From Mesostigma viride (taxonomy: Eukaryota; Streptophyta; Mesostigmatophyceae; Mesostigmatales; Mesostigmataceae): a stretch of DNA of 64,000 bases. The stretch spans positions 188,001-252,000 of the forward strand of contig RPFO01000253.1 of the NCBI GenBank assembly GCA_009746045.1, read 5' to 3'. Below the pieces are notes generated by a model, which had not been told where the DNA came from, did not search any database, and was given only the letters and a program-made list of their open reading frames with translations. The translations under genes and the position numbers were made by a program. Every line of letters starts with the position of its first letter. Position 1 is the first letter of the stretch. Positions 36,201-44,639 of this stretch are shown here, in pieces.

Positions 36201-39200
36201 AGCATTATCCTACGGCTTGGCAAGGCACCCCTCATGTGTACATTCATAGGAATGGTTGCAACCGTCATTGTGCTCTAGGCAGACCTTGTCTTTTGTCCGT
36301 GCGCTTGCTGGCGTGTGAAGCCTAGCCCATTCTTTGACACAGTATGGTGTGAGCCCACGGGCAATCGTCTTGTCCAAGGAAGGGAGCCAGGGATGAGTCG
36401 GGATGCAGTTGCCCATTGCCACTGCTCGACGAAGTGTGTGTGCATGTCGATGGGGTTGTATGCCTGGCCATGTTCATACATTCATTCATTCAGCCAGCCA
36501 GCCTGCCTGCCAGCCAGTCAGCCAGCCAGCCAGCCAGCCGGCTGCCCACCCACCCGCCTGCCCGTCCATCCATCCATTCATTTTCATCCATTCATCCATG
36601 TGCCTGCCTCCAGTGGCCGCCACATGGTGCATGCACGTATCTCATGGGTGTATCTATGCCTCTGTCTCGCAGGTGCAAACTCTGGTGGCCAACGACCTGG
36701 ACTTGGACCTACGCCAGGCCTTTGCCGTGTCGGCCCAGAAGCAGCCCATCCCTGTCAAGGAGGAGACGCTCAAGGAGGTGCGGCAAGCCTCGTTTGTCTC
36801 CAATTCTGTTGCTTTGTTTTATTGCATTTTTTTTTTCATTACGTTGCGTATTCTGAGTGTTTCTTCTAGAATGGATTTTTCGCTTCATCATTGTTGGTGG
36901 TTCGTGGACAGGAGCACATCGAGACGGCGTAGCAAACGAGTCTTCACATGTACACCGTGTTCCTTAGTTGGCTCTAGGCAAAGCAATAGGGTAACACCTT
37001 GATTGTGTCAGACCTGGTGACAGCGGATGACTTCCCGAGGAGGCAGGGAGGCTGGGAAGGCTGCCGCTTGCGCCCTGTCAAGCTGTACAAACCTGCAAGT
37101 GTTGGACCTCACAATGCCAGCTGTCCACTAGAAAACTTCACCCAACATGTGCACAGGACCCCAGTCCAAAGTGCCGCTTACGTGCCAGCCAGACACCTTA
37201 TCCAGCTCCATGCCTTGCTACTGCCAGGTGATAGTCATACTGCCCCCGTTTTGGTGCTCCTTGCAGGTATTTTGATCCACAATACCTAATAAGTTTTAGG
37301 ATCCCTCACCCCAAGAATACAGCCACGATACCCTGGTGTTGGTGGACTCCGCATGACATTCTGGTCATTCTATTCACTTCCATATACTTTGATTTCTCCT
37401 CTTGTGCGTCCCACCTCGCGCAGGTCCTCGTGTTTGTCACCCGGCGACTGGAGCAGCTGCTGGTGAGTGACACGTGGCGCGCTAGCATGCTTCGCAAGGC
37501 AATCGCTCCTTGAGTCCTTGGTTTATGTTTTCATTCATGTCGTTGGTTTCCTGATTGATTAAATGCTGTATGCTATGTGGGTGTCATCACCTATTGACAC
37601 AGCACATGCGCCTCCCGTGCACCTAATTTGGGTGGGGGCTTGGTCGTCTGAGCCCAAATGTGTCGAAAGGGAGACCCCACCTGTTCTTGGCCCCGCTCCA
37701 ACGGAATGAAAACTGTTTTTAACCCTGACTTCAAACTTCCATCCCAACCGAAACCTCTTTTTTTCCGCCGGCGCCAGACGGACAGCGGCGTGGACGTACA
37801 CGCAGTGCGCGCAGTACTGGCGGAGCGCGGCGCCAACCCGGCACTCGCCCTGCGCTCGGCCAAGCAGGTACCTAACGAGTAGTTTGAATGTAGTGTGTAT
37901 AGGTGCAGATGTAGGAGGCTGTCATTCAAAGAATGGAGGAAGTTGTGCTGATACGCAAACACGTACATGCGTGAATAGATGAAGTTTTTAGACGGATATT
38001 AGTATGATTTTAGACGGATATTAGTACATTAACAGACCAAGCGAGTGCGCATGTGGGCTATGCTTTTAGACGGATATTAGTATATTAACAGACCAAGCGA
38101 GTGCGTATGTGGGTAAAATGATGATAGTTGAAGCAGGCAAGTCCCGGATTTTAATTTCTGAAGCTGTAAGGTCGGTGTGCTGATACCCCAAGCAGGTACA
38201 GGGACAGCCACTCAGACACACAATGCCAAACATTTCCTGTTGAATTATCTTCTTGGCCCCCCCCCCCCCCCCCCCCCCCCCCCGCGCTCTCGCTCGCTCG
38301 CTCCCCCCCACCGCCACCCCACCCCCACCCCCACTCCCCACAAACTGGTTGTCCCACCTACAATCCGCTCCCTCAGCTGTCGAGCGTGATGGGGGGCGAT
38401 GCGCTGGCAGGCGTGCTTGAGTCCTACTCGCGCCCATCACGCATCGTCAAGGGCAAGGCCATCGACACCAACTGGCAGGTCTGTCACACAGTGTTGGCAG
38501 CCAAATAGTGTAACCGTTCTTTCTTGACGGAGGCGCAAGCTTGGATGGTGCTGCCCGACACGTCTGGGGGAGCATATCTGGTCCAACCGTTTCTGTCGTC
38601 GTGTTTCGATCGAGTGGAACGTTAGCATGCACTTGGCAACATAGACACTGTGGAACGTTAGCAGGCAAGGCATGTAGCCTGTGTGTGATTGTGTAGAACA
38701 TCAGCAGGTGCTTAGCCTATGCGTATGTATGAGCGGGGGGGTCAAGATCGATCGTCACGTGCAACCGAGCGGGCAGCGATTTTCATAAATTATGTGCATG
38801 CCCGGGTAAGCACTGCACGGACCGCGTTTCGGACCACGGTCGATGGGGCAGGCATGGCCTCCGACGACTTTTAGTCGGACAACCACGTCTGGGCTTGGAG
38901 TGATGGTGGCATGAAGGGTGCTCACGGTGTCTGTTAGAAACTGCCCTCATGGAAAGCGTATTGGTCTGGCATAGGATCAATTCCATGCTATACGACTGGA
39001 CCCTGGTACGAACTGCGACAATTGAGCATTATTTCCTAAGCGAGTAAATCTGTTTTATCCTTTCCGTAATCATGGCTGCGCCAGCTGCCGCGCGCGAGAT
39101 AAAGGAAAACACTGTCCTGAGTGCGCTCCGAGGTCTGTCTTTTAATGGCTCTGATCCAAAACAGTTTCCATTCTTCAAGATAAAAGTTGAGGGCCTTTTC

Positions 39201-42200
39201 GACTAGAGGTGCCTCCCCTCTCAGGGCTGCATCATAGCCGATGGCGTCGTAAAGGCCCTCAACTTTTATCTTGAAGAATGGAAACTGTTTTGGATCAGAG
39301 CCATTAAAAGACAGACCTCGCAGCGCACTCAGGACAGTGTTTTCCTTAATCTCGCGCGCGGCAGCTGGCGCAGCCATGATTACGCAAAGGATAAAACAGA
39401 TTTACTCGCTTAGGAAATAATGCTCAATTGTCGCAGTTCGCACCAGGGTCCAGTCGTATAGCATGGAATTGATCGTATGCCAGACCTCGGCGTTATATGA
39501 TATGATGCCAAAGGAGCCCCCTTCGAATACAACAAATGGCCTCGCTTGTAAATTGTTGGCCAAAGTGCGCCCTCTAGTCAAAATCCTCGCAGTCCTGGCG
39601 TATAAGTAGGTGATGAAATCTTTGTAAATACAACGGTTCCCAGCATACACAATCCGGACACTTCGTCCCAGCTCAGGGTCGTGAAACTTGACCTCTACGG
39701 ATTGCCCAAGGCTCGGAATGGAGTCTGAAGCACCACGAATTGTGATGTGTTTAAATGGCTGTGGGTTGAGTGACATATAGATGTGGAATCTTGACATAAA
39801 GCGTTCGAGAAACTGATTACAGAAGGCAACTCGCTAGCGCGATACCATGTTAGAAACTGCTCTCATGGAAAGCGTATTGGAGGAAAAACCATCTTTAACC
39901 TTTTGCAGTCAGCTTCTTTCTCGTTTGTATTAAGAATATAATGTAGCACCAACTAGGTGCGAAAGTAAACAGGTGCCAACTAGGCAAACGCCAACTAGGC
40001 TTAAAACACGCAGCCAACTAGGCTGTCAACAGGCCTTAATAAGACTGAGGCTCAGCCGACCAACAAGGTAACCATGACAATTGCGAAGGCAACATTATGT
40101 GGAAAACACACCGTATCTATAGCCGTCGATCAAGGAATAATCTACGGTACAGTTGGGGTGTAGCCAGCCGCCACACAAGGGTGGGTGGCGTGCATCAACT
40201 CAGAAATGATGCGTTGGGTCACTAGTATGCAAGTACAAGGACATTGCGCCTCCAGGGCAGCACTTAGTGAACAGGAGGTCGGCGCGGAGCGCGGATCCTG
40301 GCAAGTTTGTCAGACGGCTACAGTACCAGCAGGACAGTACCCGGTACGGTACGGATGGCAGCAAACTGTTGAAAATATATTTAATGCCGATTTATACTAC
40401 ATTGGACTTTGACAATGTGAACTGAAAATATTGCAAATATTGCCAGTAAAGACGAACAGCAGAAAAGTACCAAACATTCTGACAGTGTCTTCCCTGCTTT
40501 CTAGGAGCTATGTATTCAAACGAGCTCATATGAGAGGGTGTTCCCACACTTTCCCATTACCGTTGCTGGCTTGACACACCCCTGGTCCCCTCTGCTGATA
40601 ATTTTTCATGTCATCTTTTTCTTCGTCATCACTTGTAACACCATCTATTTCGTTTCTTGTCATCCTGCCTCGTGGCCATGTCTCATGTTCCATCATCCCC
40701 ACCCCCTCCCCCATGAATATGAATATGGGATCCCACCCCCTCCACCATGAATATGAATATGCGATCCCACCCCCTCCCCCATGAATATGAATATTGGATC
40801 CCACCCCCTCCCGCGCGGAGCAGATCGATGAGTCCCTGTTTGAGGGCACCGAGGAGAAGCAGCTGTGGGCCGTGTACCGCCAGGTGGCCGCCCAGGTGTC
40901 CCCAGGTGAGGGCAGCCCCTTTACTAAAAACCTTATACTGAGAACCACCGCACTGGATTGAAGTAGCGTGGTTTTTATAATGACGGGGCATCATCCCCTT
41001 TTTCTGTCCAACATTTTTTGAGTGGTTTGTTGCCATTTAGCCCCTCTGGTCTCACCAACCTGTCCTGCACGGCAGTCCAGTTCTATGTGCTCTCAACATT
41101 GCATGGCACACAGGCACAGTAGTGCTGCTCAAGCTTGCGTGCTTGCTGGCTGACATCGCTGTCCTCATCAAAACCTGGGTTGGCGGGTGGCCGCCCGTAT
41201 CTTTGGGTTGCTCGTGGACCGACGCCCCTCTCCTCCAGGGATGAACGTGGATGACTTTGTGCGTGTGTCGGCCGCGTTGCGGGGACCCGTGGACGCATTC
41301 TTCAACAACGTGTTTGTCATGGCGGTACGTCATGACAGGGATCCCAGGAATCCTTGCCCCCATGCAACAGTTAATGACACATACAACAACAATGATTGTA
41401 GCAATGATGGGGGATGCTGCCTTCCCAGTACATGCAGTATCATCCCCGAGTGAACAGCTCGCTTGCGCTTCCATGGACCCTCAGCCTGTGGCGCTTGCAC
41501 ACATCAATTGGATTGTCTAGTATGCTTTATTTTGACAAATTCTGCTGGGCTTTGCAGCCTGTGGTTCCCAGTACCAGGCCAGGTCACTGTGTGCCCACGT
41601 TTTTGGTCCCTGTTGCTCATCCCTGACGTGCTTGCCAGCGACCATGCGCTCCCGGGGCTTTGCAATGTGGCTTGCGGTCGCACCCACAACATAGCGACGC
41701 AGGATACTGCGTGGCGTGTTTGTTGACAGTTCTCTGCTGACAGTTCTCTGCTATTTTAGGCTTCATCATACCTACAAATATGTCTATTAAACTCAAAGTG
41801 CCATGTTTACTTCTAGGTTGACCCAGGCACCGTAAGTAAGTAAGTAAGTACTTGCGTGTCATGCGCAAGGCATGCCACGGAGTACTATGCTAATCTCATT
41901 AGAAAAATAATTACACAAAAGTTTAAACAAATATCGTCTGCATCATCCCCCAACCGCTAAGCACTAGATGGGGATGTAATCCTCATCCGAGCTGTCCTCT
42001 ACTGTAATGGTAGACGAGGCGGTAGTGTAGCGGCTATCCTCAGGACCAATAACCTCCACCTGCGGACTTCTACCCTGGCTAGCAACGGGCCGCAGGCACC
42101 GTAATTTTCTACTATAAGCTCCGCTTTCCTGTCTGCAGCCATCACCTTTTCCAGAAGCGGCAGAGTGCATGCACTCTTGTTAGTGCGCGCCCTTGTCGTT

Positions 42201-42398
42201 TTGTAAAAGCACTGTTGTAAAAGTTTTCTCATGATATCCGGGTACTGCTGTACTAATATCACACACACCAACTGTTTTTATTGGTTGTCATGGATGCAGG
42301 AGGACGAGAAGCTGCGGAAAAACCGGCTGCGGCTGCTGTGGGACATTGCGTCCCTGGCCAATGGAATTGTGGATCTGTCCGCATTGCCGGGGTACTAA
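9372..42398 (+). CDS. EDD1: organellar glycyl-tRNA synthetase, fused alpha and beta chains, 33 exons
   Basis: Exons: 9372-9785, 10332-10382, 11530-11597, 13025-13106, 13741-13860, 18215-18292, 19062-19136, 19363-19433, 19975-20193, 21027-21234, 21842-21928, 22173-22274, 22788-22851, 23830-23888, 24340-24411, 25299-25381, 26449-26497, 27120-27182, 28052-28147, 29144-29230, 29673-29747, 30523-30587, 31477-31570, 32216-32434, 34659-34753, 35684-35774, 36673-36777, 37424-37462, 37778-37867, 38377-38478, 40824-40905, 41239-41324, 42300-42398. All are GT..AG with matching phases; total 3390 nt, 1129 residues. It charges tRNA-Gly in plastids and/or mitochondria. Residues 1 to about 120 form a basic, Ser/Ala-rich transit-peptide-like N-terminus. 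The bacterial GlyQ-like alpha part runs to about 414, with [53 protein letters not shown] and ITYGMERI. A proline-rich linker (415-440) leads to the GlyS-like beta part, with [49 protein letters not shown] and a C-terminal anticodon-binding domain ending VDLSALPGY. The fusion is typical of plants, algae and cyanobacteria. The GTG at 9318 is in frame but the first ATG is 9372. Confidence 0.93.
10690..11437. repeat. 21-bp minisatellite, about 35 copies, in intron 2
   Basis: Tandem 21-base units (actcgcgtgtatatcaagg plus ag). They come in two main forms, atatcaag and atagcaag, with a rarer ggctcgcg form. Because 21 is a multiple of three and no stop occurs in several frames, long apparent reading frames cross it on both strands (for example repeated [14 protein letters not shown]). 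It lies wholly inside an intron and is not coding. Confidence 0.95.
11598..12193. repeat. 35-bp minisatellite, 17 copies, starting at the intron 3 donor
   Basis: The first unit begins exactly at the first base of intron 3. Units start GTAAGTGGGCAAC or GTAAGTGCGCAAC (one has GTTAGT) and end gtgcggggtgggcgc, so every unit restores the context GC|GTAAGT that follows the real exon end at 11597. Confidence 0.95.
12589..12823. repeat. about 30-bp degenerate tandem repeat, about eight copies, in intron 3
   Basis: Imperfect units of the type ccctatatcataccc followed by tataggtactacta, pyrimidine-rich, between the 35-bp array and exon 4. Confidence 0.85.
14353..18192. repeat. 3.8-kb array of 11-bp pyrimidine-rich units in intron 5
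   Basis: Basic unit ccttgccctcc with variants ccttgcccacc, tccttgccctc and inserted ttgacttgcc. Higher-order order is visible: a block with ttaccca...ttgcccagccc recurs near 15110, 16025, 16743 and 17452, and ttgccattgacttgcc recurs near 15747 and 17171. The plus strand is almost free of A; the minus strand has a run of three or four Gs about every five bases. The array continues to within about 20 bases of the acceptor of exon 6 (18215). Very long Pro/Leu/Ser or Gly/Arg frames across it are by-products of the 33-base triple unit. Confidence 0.97.
18415..18507. repeat. 7-bp tandem repeat (GTACAGC)n in intron 6
   Basis: About a dozen units of gtacagc, decaying at the 3' side. Confidence 0.9.
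18821..18912 (+). repeat. two tandem copies of a dispersed repeat motif in intron 6
   Basis: The motif atgagacaaccagcgcaggc plus cag occurs at about 18821 and 18868; the second copy continues aaatctggggaatcc. The same motif is found near 44484 and 53064 (minus sense) and, split by a LINE, at 61192/63246. It looks like part of an old dispersed element. Confidence 0.7.
19244..19292. repeat. 5-bp repeat (GGCAT/GGCAC)n in intron 7
   Basis: About ten tandem ggcat or ggcac units shortly before exon 8. Confidence 0.9.
23416..23645. mobile_element. mariner-like MITE in intron 13
   Basis: A 230-base element with inverted ends starting CAGTCATTCACGCCTTAA (18 matching bases, then imperfect), flanked on both sides by TA (23414-23415 and 23646-23647). 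CAGT-type ends and a TA target duplication are the marks of Tc1/mariner elements. There is no transposase; the interior repeats parts of the end sequence (cacgccttaagttgggtt). Confidence 0.75.
24400..24613. repeat. repeated exon 15 end plus donor
   Basis: The true junction ACGACCGAG|GTGGGTGC (exon ends 24411) is followed in the intron by gatgaccgaggttgta (about 24449), cagccgaggttggttg (about 24488), gacgaccgacggtgg (about 24519), gacaaccgaggtgggtgc (about 24551) and cagccgaggtgagtgc (about 24596). Spacing is about 35-50 bases. Confidence 0.7.
25457..25495. repeat. TTAA tract joined to a CACGTGAC palindrome
   Basis: attaattaattaataag is followed by cacgtgactgcgtcacgt, nearly the same as 44333-44373. 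The palindrome would form a stem of eight pairs with a three-base loop. Probably the end of a small dispersed element in intron 16. Confidence 0.6.
26503..26847. repeat. 38-bp minisatellite, about nine copies, at the start of intron 17
   Basis: Units contain aataacatcccaccatgcgg and ttgttgtgccgtttctcg; first and last units share the variant cgttgcttaaataac. The array starts within six bases of the donor (exon 17 ends 26497). Confidence 0.95.
27170..27292. repeat. repeated exon 18 end plus donor
   Basis: The true junction CTGGATGTGCAG|GTAGG (exon ends 27182) is echoed by tttgatgtgcaggtgagg (about 27214), ttgctggatgtgcaggtgag (about 27238) and ttgctggatgcgcagctaag (about 27274). Confidence 0.7.
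27900..27956 (+). repeat. duplicate of the exon 19 acceptor and first codons
   Basis: ggtcatgccctaccag followed by caacggcgcgacctgatg copies the true acceptor 137 bases downstream (ggtcatgccccaacag|caacggcgtgacctcatc, exon starts 28052). The copy keeps the reading QRRDLM against the real QRRDLI. Confidence 0.7.
28174..28408. repeat. 27-bp minisatellite, about eight copies, in intron 19
   Basis: Units of the type catgatgtcgcaataggctg followed by ctcatgc, preceded by a longer degenerate copy. Open in several frames because 27 is a multiple of three; intronic, not coding. Confidence 0.93.
28453..28566. repeat. about 20-bp tandem repeat, six copies, in intron 19
   Basis: Degenerate units of tgtccacccttgcactgcaa, drifting to tgtccacccctcgcaccatga. 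Confidence 0.85.
28914..28938. repeat. short telomere-like interstitial repeat
   Basis: CCCTAGACCCTAAACCCTAG is built from CCCTAAA/CCCTAGA heptamers, the Arabidopsis-type telomere repeat in one orientation. Only about three and a half units, in intron 19. Confidence 0.6.
31703..31845. repeat. 24-bp minisatellite, six copies, in intron 23
   Basis: Units of gtgtatcgtgcttatgttta plus tggt, alternating gtgtatcg and gtgtgtcg. Confidence 0.9.
33211..34603. repeat. 25-bp minisatellite, about 55 copies, in intron 24
   Basis: Very homogeneous units: taaccaccatcgtgaccatc followed by gcccc or tcccc. Almost the only variation is g/t at one position and a few ccaacc for ctaacc. It ends about 55 bases before the acceptor of exon 25. 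No spacers. Confidence 0.97.
34745..34877. repeat. exon 25 end and donor repeated three to four times
   Basis: The true junction GACCG|GTGAGGTGGC (exon ends 34753) recurs as caccggtgaggtggcccc (about 34787), caccggtgagggggaggc (about 34824) and, degraded, gagcgttgaggggaaggc (about 34860). Period about 37 bases, with a conserved tttgct..tgca middle. Confidence 0.85.
35775..36062. repeat. 36-bp minisatellite, eight copies, starting at the intron 26 donor
   Basis: The first unit starts at the first intron base as GTATGTGCTTGTCCCC; the others read GTGTGTGCTTGTCCCT or GTGTGTGCTTGTCCCC and end gatgactctcgatg. Each unit thus begins with a donor-like GTRTGT. Open as a [12 protein letters not shown] repeat in one frame, which is not the frame of the exon. 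Confidence 0.95.
36481..36600. repeat. CAGC/CATC tetranucleotide tracts in intron 26
   Basis: Runs of cagccagccagc merging into ccatccatccattcattc, upstream of exon 27. Confidence 0.85.
37989..38113. repeat. tandem duplication in intron 29
   Basis: ttagacggatattagta occurs three times, and the last two are part of a duplicated block of about 65 bases ending accaagcgagtgcg.atgtggg. Confidence 0.8.
38247..38283. repeat. poly-C tract of about 37 bases
   Basis: An unbroken C run in intron 29 followed by tcgctcgctcgctcccccc, part of the long pyrimidine tract before the exon 30 acceptor. The length may be affected by sequencing error. Confidence 0.85.
38932..40065 (-). mobile_element. rearranged copia-like LTR retrotransposon in intron 30
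   Basis: On the minus strand an LTR of 218 bases (40065-39848) starts TGTTGGTCGGC and ends TTTCTAACA, and is directly followed by a primer-binding-like site TGGTATCGCGC (39847-39837), matching initiator-Met tRNA in its first bases. Next come a 131-residue frame (39797-39402, [13 protein letters not shown]..., not recognised) and a gag-like start (39377 on, [15 protein letters not shown]...[20 protein letters not shown]). The second frame runs into an inverted duplication: 38967-39198 mirrors 39250-39478. A 34-base LTR end (TGTTAGAAACTGCC..., 38932-38965) marks the far side. No protease, integrase or reverse transcriptase remains, and flanking duplications do not match, so this is a deleted, folded-back remnant. 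Confidence 0.65.
38967..39478. repeat. inverted repeat inside the copia-like remnant
   Basis: Arms of about 230 bases (38967-39198 and 39250-39478) around a 51-base centre. They are nearly identical and both contain the start of the gag-like frame. Confidence 0.85.
40712..40813. repeat. 31-bp tandem repeat, three copies, before exon 31
   Basis: Units of catgaatatgaatat.ggatcc followed by caccccctcc. The last unit ends about 10 bases before the acceptor AG of exon 31 (40824), so the repeat forms part of its pyrimidine tract. Confidence 0.85.
41968..42170 (-). other. short antisense frame in the last intron, unrecognised
   Basis: A frame of up to 68 residues ends with an acidic tail ([15 protein letters not shown]), antisense to intron 32 of the synthetase gene. 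Such tails occur at the ends of real proteins, so it may be the 3' end of a lost transposon gene, but nothing else supports it. Confidence 0.2.
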
Positions 42399-42631
42399 TA
42401 AGCCAACCAATGCTCAGGTCGGCAGGATCTCATCAATGGGGGGGATGTGTGCACACGGTGTTGACCTGCGATCTGCCATGAGGCGCAAATGGCTTCCACA
42501 GCTCCCATCGCGCATGATGGTGTCAGAAGTCGCCATCCTGTTCAATGTAGTGCACCAAATGATGTCATGTATCTGGATTCTGGCATCATTGCTTGAAATA
42601 GCGTTTTCAATAAGACAGCAAGTGAACCTGT

Positions 42632-42636
42632 TGTAA
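42632..42636 (+). terminator. possible TGTAA polyadenylation signal of the synthetase gene
   Basis: TGTAA 234 bases after the stop codon at 42396-42398. It fits the chlorophyte signal but is short and could be chance. Confidence 0.35.
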
Positions 42637-42867
42637 TCTGTGAAGCAAAATCGAGAACAAGTGCATGCATGGTCAAAGTACCCCCTTCGTATGGGCAAAG
42701 CCCATCCTAGCTGTATTTCCTCGGAGGGCCTACACTTATTTTCATTCCCCGTACCGATGGCGGGAGAGCTACAGTCGTAAAAGTGGCGCCGATCTAGCAT
42801 ATTTTCGCCAGCCTTATAAGATCTAGCCAACTCATTGACGGCGTGCGCATGATGCATGTTGCTGTCC

Positions 42868-42892
42868 ATCCATCCATCCATCCATCCATCCA
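42868..42892. repeat. (CATC)n microsatellite
   Basis: Six catc units in the non-coding DNA downstream of the synthetase gene. Confidence 0.85.
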
Positions 42893-43384
42893 TTGGGGTT
42901 AATAAGTAAGTACTTGTGTGTCATGCGCTTTGGGGTTTATACTCCATGACTCCCCAATGGGAGCACGCGTTTTTTTTTGTTGCTTGAGCTATAAACCGTC
43001 GATAAGCAGATGGATAGTTGTCTCTGGTACAATTTGATGTTTTAGCTAGATTGACTGTGACCAGCTTCAGTCTTGTGACGCGCGCAACATATGCACAGCA
43101 GCTAGCTAGTGCTTCGATCTGCTATAACGTTACGTTTTATTCGAATGTTGACGCAAACGAGTTAAATTATAGAAAAAGATCAACATTTTAGGGTAAAAAA
43201 TCAACACATCAACGCCATTTCTTTTCCCGGAACGTCGGCATTTTGATGCGCGGTCCCGAAGTAGTCACTGGTACTATGTGAACTTGTTGACGATCGAGCG
43301 CACGTCTGAATGGTTTTCAGGGCCATGCATGCAAACCTTCCTCTGCAGGGTATAAGGGCATGCATGCATATGGCTCGATGCATT

Positions 43385-43610
43385 CTAGATCTGGGTGCAC
43401 TAGGTGCACCTGCACCTCCATGTATTCCAGCAGCTATAAGGTGCGGACATGGGGTGGAAGATGATTGTGGCTAGGCACTAGAGCTAGGGCATAACATCTC
43501 AGCAGAGATCGCAACTAGCTCTGCATGGGCACAGCATGAGCTAATGCTAACGCATCAGATCTGGTGTGGAGCCCATCAATCCATCATAGGCATACATTAA
43601 TTAATTAATT
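43385..43610. repeat. dispersed repeat family A, copy 1
   Basis: Matches 60885-61110 in the same orientation: shared blocks include taggtgcacctg, gcacctgcaccctc-like, ggggaagat.at..tggcta, tctcagcagagat and ctgcatgggcac, then a ..catcataggca.aca end. A shorter relative lies at 44426-44520. No coding capacity seen. Confidence 0.65.
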
Positions 43611-43660
43611 AATAAATTAATTATTAATTAATTAATTAATTAATCAATTAAATTAATTAT
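43590..43660. repeat. TTAA-rich tract
   Basis: Repeated attaattaattaa units, imperfect, ending in attatttttaccctgactag; the phrase ttttaccc.gacta recurs beside the tract at 44285. Confidence 0.85.
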
Positions 43661-44284
43661 TTTTACCCTGACTAGGTTGTCCCCAGTTAACAAATTAACA
43701 AATTAACAAATTAACGCCGGCGGACTACCTGCGGACTGCTTTACGCGGAGTCGCCGGGCTGCAAGTTCCGTAATTTACCAAACTCGCTCCCGAGTGCCGC
43801 CGCACCAATTTTTAGTTCTTTTCGTCACATGGCTTGCGTTGGGTTCATCGACGAGCATCGACGCTCATCGACGGTGCAATCTGACGGCGGAGAATAAGTT
43901 CGCCACAGCACAGCGCGACGCATGGGCTAAGATCCGACTACGTGAGATGCAAAGCTTTAGACCGCATCGCTGACCGGAAATTCCGTCCAACACCGTCGTA
44001 CAGTACTGCCAGTCGACCGCACAGGTCTCTACCTTTTAACCGTCGAATGCGCAATCGATCTAGAAAGTAGAAACGTCTCCGCGCCACTTCCGCGATTTCA
44101 GTACTTTCCGTCACCCTTGACAGTTGTCGTACAATACTACAAATAAACGCCAATAGAAACTCGCCTCCATACATATATCTCGATAGAGGCATGCCTCTTA
44201 TTTAATTTCAAGGTACCTCTTAATTAATCTCGGCCCCCGCCTCCGCTAATTTGCTAATTTGCTAAAAAAGAGCCAATTTTACCC

Positions 44285-44373
44285 CGACTAATTAATTAAT
44301 TAATTAATTAATTAATTAATTAATTAATTAATTAATTAATTAATTAATTAATAGACACGTGACTGCGTCACGT
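44285..44373. repeat. TTAA tract plus CACGTGAC palindrome
   Basis: A run of about 17 ttaa units followed by cacgtgactgcgtcacgtg, a perfect eight-pair hairpin with a tgc loop. The same join of tract and palindrome is found at 25457. Confidence 0.85.
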
Positions 44374-44639
44374 GAGCATAAGTCCTCAGTGGGAGGGGAA
44401 CATGTACATGGGCATATTCTGATCAGGCACTGGCTAAATCATGGCTAAATAATTCATCAGCTGCAGCGTGGAGCCCATCATAGGCCTGCGCTGGTTGTCT
44501 CCTTGATACATGTACATGGCCACTTTGTCTAAGCCTTACTATTCTACACTACTGCTATTAATGAATGAATTAATTAATTTAATTATAATTAAACTCGTGC
44601 TCCCGTTGGGGACTAACGGAGCACCGGAGTGCTTTTTAT

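Noticed and set aside
35176-36249. A 357-codon plus-strand frame across intron 25 to 26
   Set aside because: It crosses exon 26 in the wrong frame and is carried by the 36-bp repeat.
43938-44192. An 84-codon minus-strand frame (MPLSRYMYGGEFLL...)
   Set aside because: No domain, no partner exon, and it lies in repeat-rich intergenic DNA.
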